Of a stretch of DNA of 64,000 bases, positions 61,481-64,000 are shown piece after piece. Under the pieces are notes generated by a model, which was not told where the DNA came from, did not search any database, and saw nothing but the letters and a program-made list of their open reading frames with translations. The position numbers and the translations under genes are program-made. Within the stretch, counting starts at the first letter, position 1; every line of letters begins with the position of its first letter. The stretch is from Branchiostoma floridae (taxonomy: Eukaryota > Chordata > Leptocardii > Amphioxiformes > Branchiostomatidae), in NCBI RefSeq assembly GCF_000003815.2, contig NC_049993.1:6938612-7002611 (forward strand), given 5' to 3'.

Positions 61481-61793
61481 CTGATAATATGACAGCAAAA
61501 CAAGGGCCAAAATTAGAGTATACTGTGATTGAGCTATACTTACAACCACTAAAACATCTTATCCTTGCTGTTCTTCGCTTCTTTCAGGTTAATATACTGT
61601 TTTTCTCAAGTGTCATTCAAATATACTTTTCATACTTAAATCTGACCTTAGCTTTGTCGGTAAACTGCTTCCACCCATAGTCTCTAGCTTTGTAGATGTC
61701 GAGTAAGTCATCAACCTCGGTCAAGGTCCACTCGTCTTCGAACTCTTCATATATCTCCCTCTCAAAGACATCACTCCAGTCTGCTGATGCCAT
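60944..61793 (-). CDS. Receptor-transporting-protein-like 3CxxC zinc finger protein B, membrane-anchored
   Basis: Two exons, 61647-61793 and 60944-61480, give 227 aa. [10 protein letters not shown]...[10 protein letters not shown] is exon 1 (donor gtcaga). Exon 2 opens VRFECSRC after acceptor attatcag. Zinc ligands: Cys54/Cys57, Cys89/Cys92, His144 and Cys149/Cys152/Cys157. After the domain comes an acidic Ser/Thr-Asp-Glu repeat region (about 175-208), then a hydrophobic segment [15 protein letters not shown] (209-223) and a short RKEL end. This layout (cytosolic zinc domain, C-terminal anchor) is that of vertebrate RTP1-4. An upstream in-frame ATG (61856) is less likely because it lacks a counterpart in gene A. 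Confidence 0.9.
61647..61793 (-). CDS. RTP-like B, exon 1
   Basis: 49 codons, start 61793. [18 protein letters not shown] corresponds to [18 protein letters not shown] of gene A. Confidence 0.88.
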
Positions 61794-61907
61794 ATTACTT
61801 GCCGTGGCTTCTACAAAACTGCAGATAAAAGCATCGTTACAAAAGTATGACATCATGCCTCACAGTTAGGTTTGTTGTACAATAGGTCCATAACAGAACA
61901 TCGGGTA

Positions 61908-61950
61908 CTCTCCAAGCAGAGGTTCAGTCCCGGCTGTTTTTGACGTCTTT
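61908..61950. repeat. Dispersed repeat sharing a core with 15935-16075
   Basis: tactctccaagcagaggttc plus ggctgtttttgacg, 115 bp upstream of the RTP-like B start codon. Confidence 0.5.
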
Positions 61951-61974
61951 ACGCGTTATTATCGGGATTTCTAC

Positions 61975-63250
61975 TTTGTAACGGGTGCGAGACATAAAGG
62001 AGAGGGTCACGTTACACTGGAAAGGGTCCCACTGCTCCAGTGCCGTACACTCGACTGTCGTAACGATCTCCACTACGATTGTCTCAAGAAAAAATACGAC
62101 TGGGCATTCCCCATATGACGTAATGATATAATGCGCAAGCCGAAAATGTAAAAGTAGACGAGGGCAGTGCAGTCGTTTTAGAAGCATTACGGGTGTTTCA
62201 CCTTTTGATGTATATACCTTACCTTACCTTACGTAATATACCTTCTTTTATTGATCAGCAACAACTAGACCCAGGGCCAAAGTAAAAAAAACATCCAAGT
62301 TGGAGACAAACATAAGCAAACATCCTGGCCATTTACCGAGTGACTCATGGCTTCTAGACAGCCTTGCTACGTGAATCTAGCACGCCGAGAATGTCTGTTC
62401 ACTAGAGATGGCTCGTTTAGAACAAAACTGCCCAACGTGCAATGTAACGTTTAAATAGGCGCGTGTTGACCGAAACAAAACTTTAACGTTGATCCGTATA
62501 TCATTAAATATTTACCTGAAGCTGAACTGGTGACGTCATTCGCTTTGACAACGGCAATGTCCTTGCAATTACAAAAGACCGACGTCTGTATCTCTACTTC
62601 ACCTTGTGATATTCACGGTCTAATTTTGTGGAAAATTGTAGAGGGCCAGACTGATGGTAGTGGCTGCTAGACACTACCCTACGACTCGAGTGTCGCAAGA
62701 AAAACAAGTGATCGATATACCCAGGCTGGGGAATCACCCTTGTGACGCAATCATCTATACATAGAGAGTACAAGGGACTTGTTTTCAGAGCAGTAAGGGC
62801 GTATTGAGAAGCTATATATGGTATACAATGTAGCTACACATGGTTACCTTTTCTTGTCTTGCCTCGAGCAACATCAACAGTAGGCTGAGACTCAAAGTTA
62901 GAAAAACAACGTACAAAACCCAGGGCGGAAGCAAAAATCCCGAGTAATTTACCATGTGGCCCATGTCCTTCCAGCCAGGCTTTCTAGTTTAATCTAGGTC
63001 TCCCAGGATACATGAATAACGAAAAGCTTAAATGTCCAACATACCACCCTCCCCTTGCAAGGTGCCGCCCCAAAACACGTCTTTCTGTGGTGTGCTGTCA
63101 CCTCAATGTTACTGCGTCACGTTGCGTGCAACAGGAACTGTGCGCTGGACTATGTAACTTTACATCATATATTTACACACAGCATCGATAAACATACGTG
63201 TAGCCAATAGGCACCTGAATTGGTGATCATGTTTCGACGAAACCTTCATG
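61975..63250. repeat. Diverged tandem duplication upstream of RTP-like B
   Basis: Blocks of about 61975-62420 recur in order at about 62650-63010 (tgtc-caagaaaaa, ccatttaccgagtg/aatttaccatgtgg, agccttgctacgtgaatctag/aggctttctagtttaatctag). In addition 63115-63243 resembles 59580-59725 upstream of gene A (gttgcgtgc-acaggaa, tggac-atgtaactt, gtttcgacgaaac). The 5' flanks appear to have been duplicated with the genes. A CRE-type TGACGTCA lies near 62533. Confidence 0.55.
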
Positions 63251-63780
63251 CCATCGAGCCTGTGGTCGTGGCTCACAGCTGCTAGTCAGTTTGGAAATAT
63301 CTCCTACCGCAGAGAAATTCTATCTGAAAGTAACCGATGTGAAGATAATCCTCCCAGAAAAATGAGAAATTCAACTCACCACAAACAAAAACTTTCACCA
63401 CACTTACACATTTGGCAGTAGGTGTTCTTAAGGTATCTCGGTTGGCTAAATTGGCATTTTGACCTTCCACTGTTTTCTTATCAATGAATTAAGAACGAAT
63501 AGAGCCGTAACGAATGTTGATAGATGGGCATTAAAGAATTCTAAATCTGATTTTTTGGGGGGCCAAATTGATGACGTCATCATTTTTATTACCTCTGATA
63601 TTATTTTTTTTCTATGACAAAATACAGCACTTTGGTACATACCACTGTAATGAAACTTCGTTTTTCGTTGCATAATGATGAAAGCTACAAACGTAGTGTT
63701 GCGCAAACTGATATCTACTAACAATCTGTAGTTATTAAGAATTAATTTTTTTTAATTAGATGAAAACAAACATTTTCTAA

Positions 63781-64000
63781 TTAATCCCTAACCATCTGAC
63801 GACAGATTCCTTTCCGACATGCCTCACAAAGCTCTGCCTCATGATTGCTTTTCATGTTTGCCCTTCTTTGACCTTCATTCAACTTCCTGGGCAGAGACTC
63901 AACACTGTAAAACTTTTCAAAGATCTTCTTTTGGAGATTCTGCATTACTTTAACCATCTCATCTCTGTACCACTCTGGCGGCTCAAAGGTTGCAGATGTG
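63781..64000 (-). CDS. RTP-like protein C, 3' end (cut by window edge)
   Basis: The minus strand reads in one frame from the edge, [20 protein letters not shown], through SNHEAELCEACRKGICRQ to MVRD and TAA at 63783-63781. It is nearly identical to the end of gene A (about 70 residues), so it is a recent paralogue. Like A, it lacks the acidic tail and anchor of B. First exon and the two upstream CxxC units lie beyond the right edge. Confidence 0.88.
   Translation of the reverse strand, partial: TSATFEPPEWYRDEMVKVMQNLQKKIFEKFYSVESLPRKLNEGQRRANMKSNHEAELCEACRKGICRQMVRD

Noticed and set aside
61617-61856. Upstream in-frame Met for RTP-like B (61856)
   Set aside because: The extra 21 residues have no counterpart in gene A and the [10 protein letters not shown] start matches the family N terminus better.

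Overview
This window is eukaryotic, intron-rich, AT-rich DNA with long introns and a dense load of short dispersed repeats. Two conserved animal genes can be reconstructed exon by exon: an SSBP2/3/4-type single-stranded DNA-binding protein (Ssdp) gene on the minus strand, and the autophagy E2-like enzyme gene ATG10 on the plus strand. A cluster of receptor-transporting-protein-like (3CxxC zinc finger) genes follows. The gene content, the many foldback MITEs and the tRNA-derived SINEs suggest an invertebrate deuterostome, most likely a cephalochordate (Branchiostoma). This assignment is inference from gene and repeat character, not from a search.

Layout. 1-34453 is the 5' half of the SSBP gene, read right to left. 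Six coding exons were found, at 34398-34453, 34059-34131, 33806-33867, 32725-32809, 2431-2523 and 1078-1149. All junction phases agree, and the 3' half lies off the left edge. A 30 kb intron (2524-32724) holds no recognised gene. It does hold a tandem array, a nested LINE-in-MITE, a 1.1 kb element with internal repeats, SINEs and several local duplications. 34454-35325 is an 872-bp head-to-head intergenic region between SSBP and ATG10, rich in promoter motifs. 35326-56802 is ATG10 in six coding exons (217 aa predicted). A 100-N assembly gap (35469-35568) sits in its 13 kb first intron. 57918-64000 carries at least three RTP-like genes in tandem on the minus strand: one of 185 aa, one of 227 aa with a C-terminal membrane anchor, and one cut by the right edge.

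How the genes relate. From memory, human SSBP2 and ATG10 are also neighbours in divergent orientation on chromosome 5q14, so the pair looks like old chordate microsynteny. SSBP proteins are nuclear LDB1/LIM-homeodomain cofactors, ATG10 is cytosolic autophagy machinery and RTPs help membrane receptors reach the surface, so the genes do not form a functional pathway. The strongest non-gene signals are a set of RFX X-box-like palindromes in the ATG10 introns, an exact 34-bp tandem duplication that doubles the ATG10 exon 3 splice donor, and the nested transposon at 12.1-12.7 kb.
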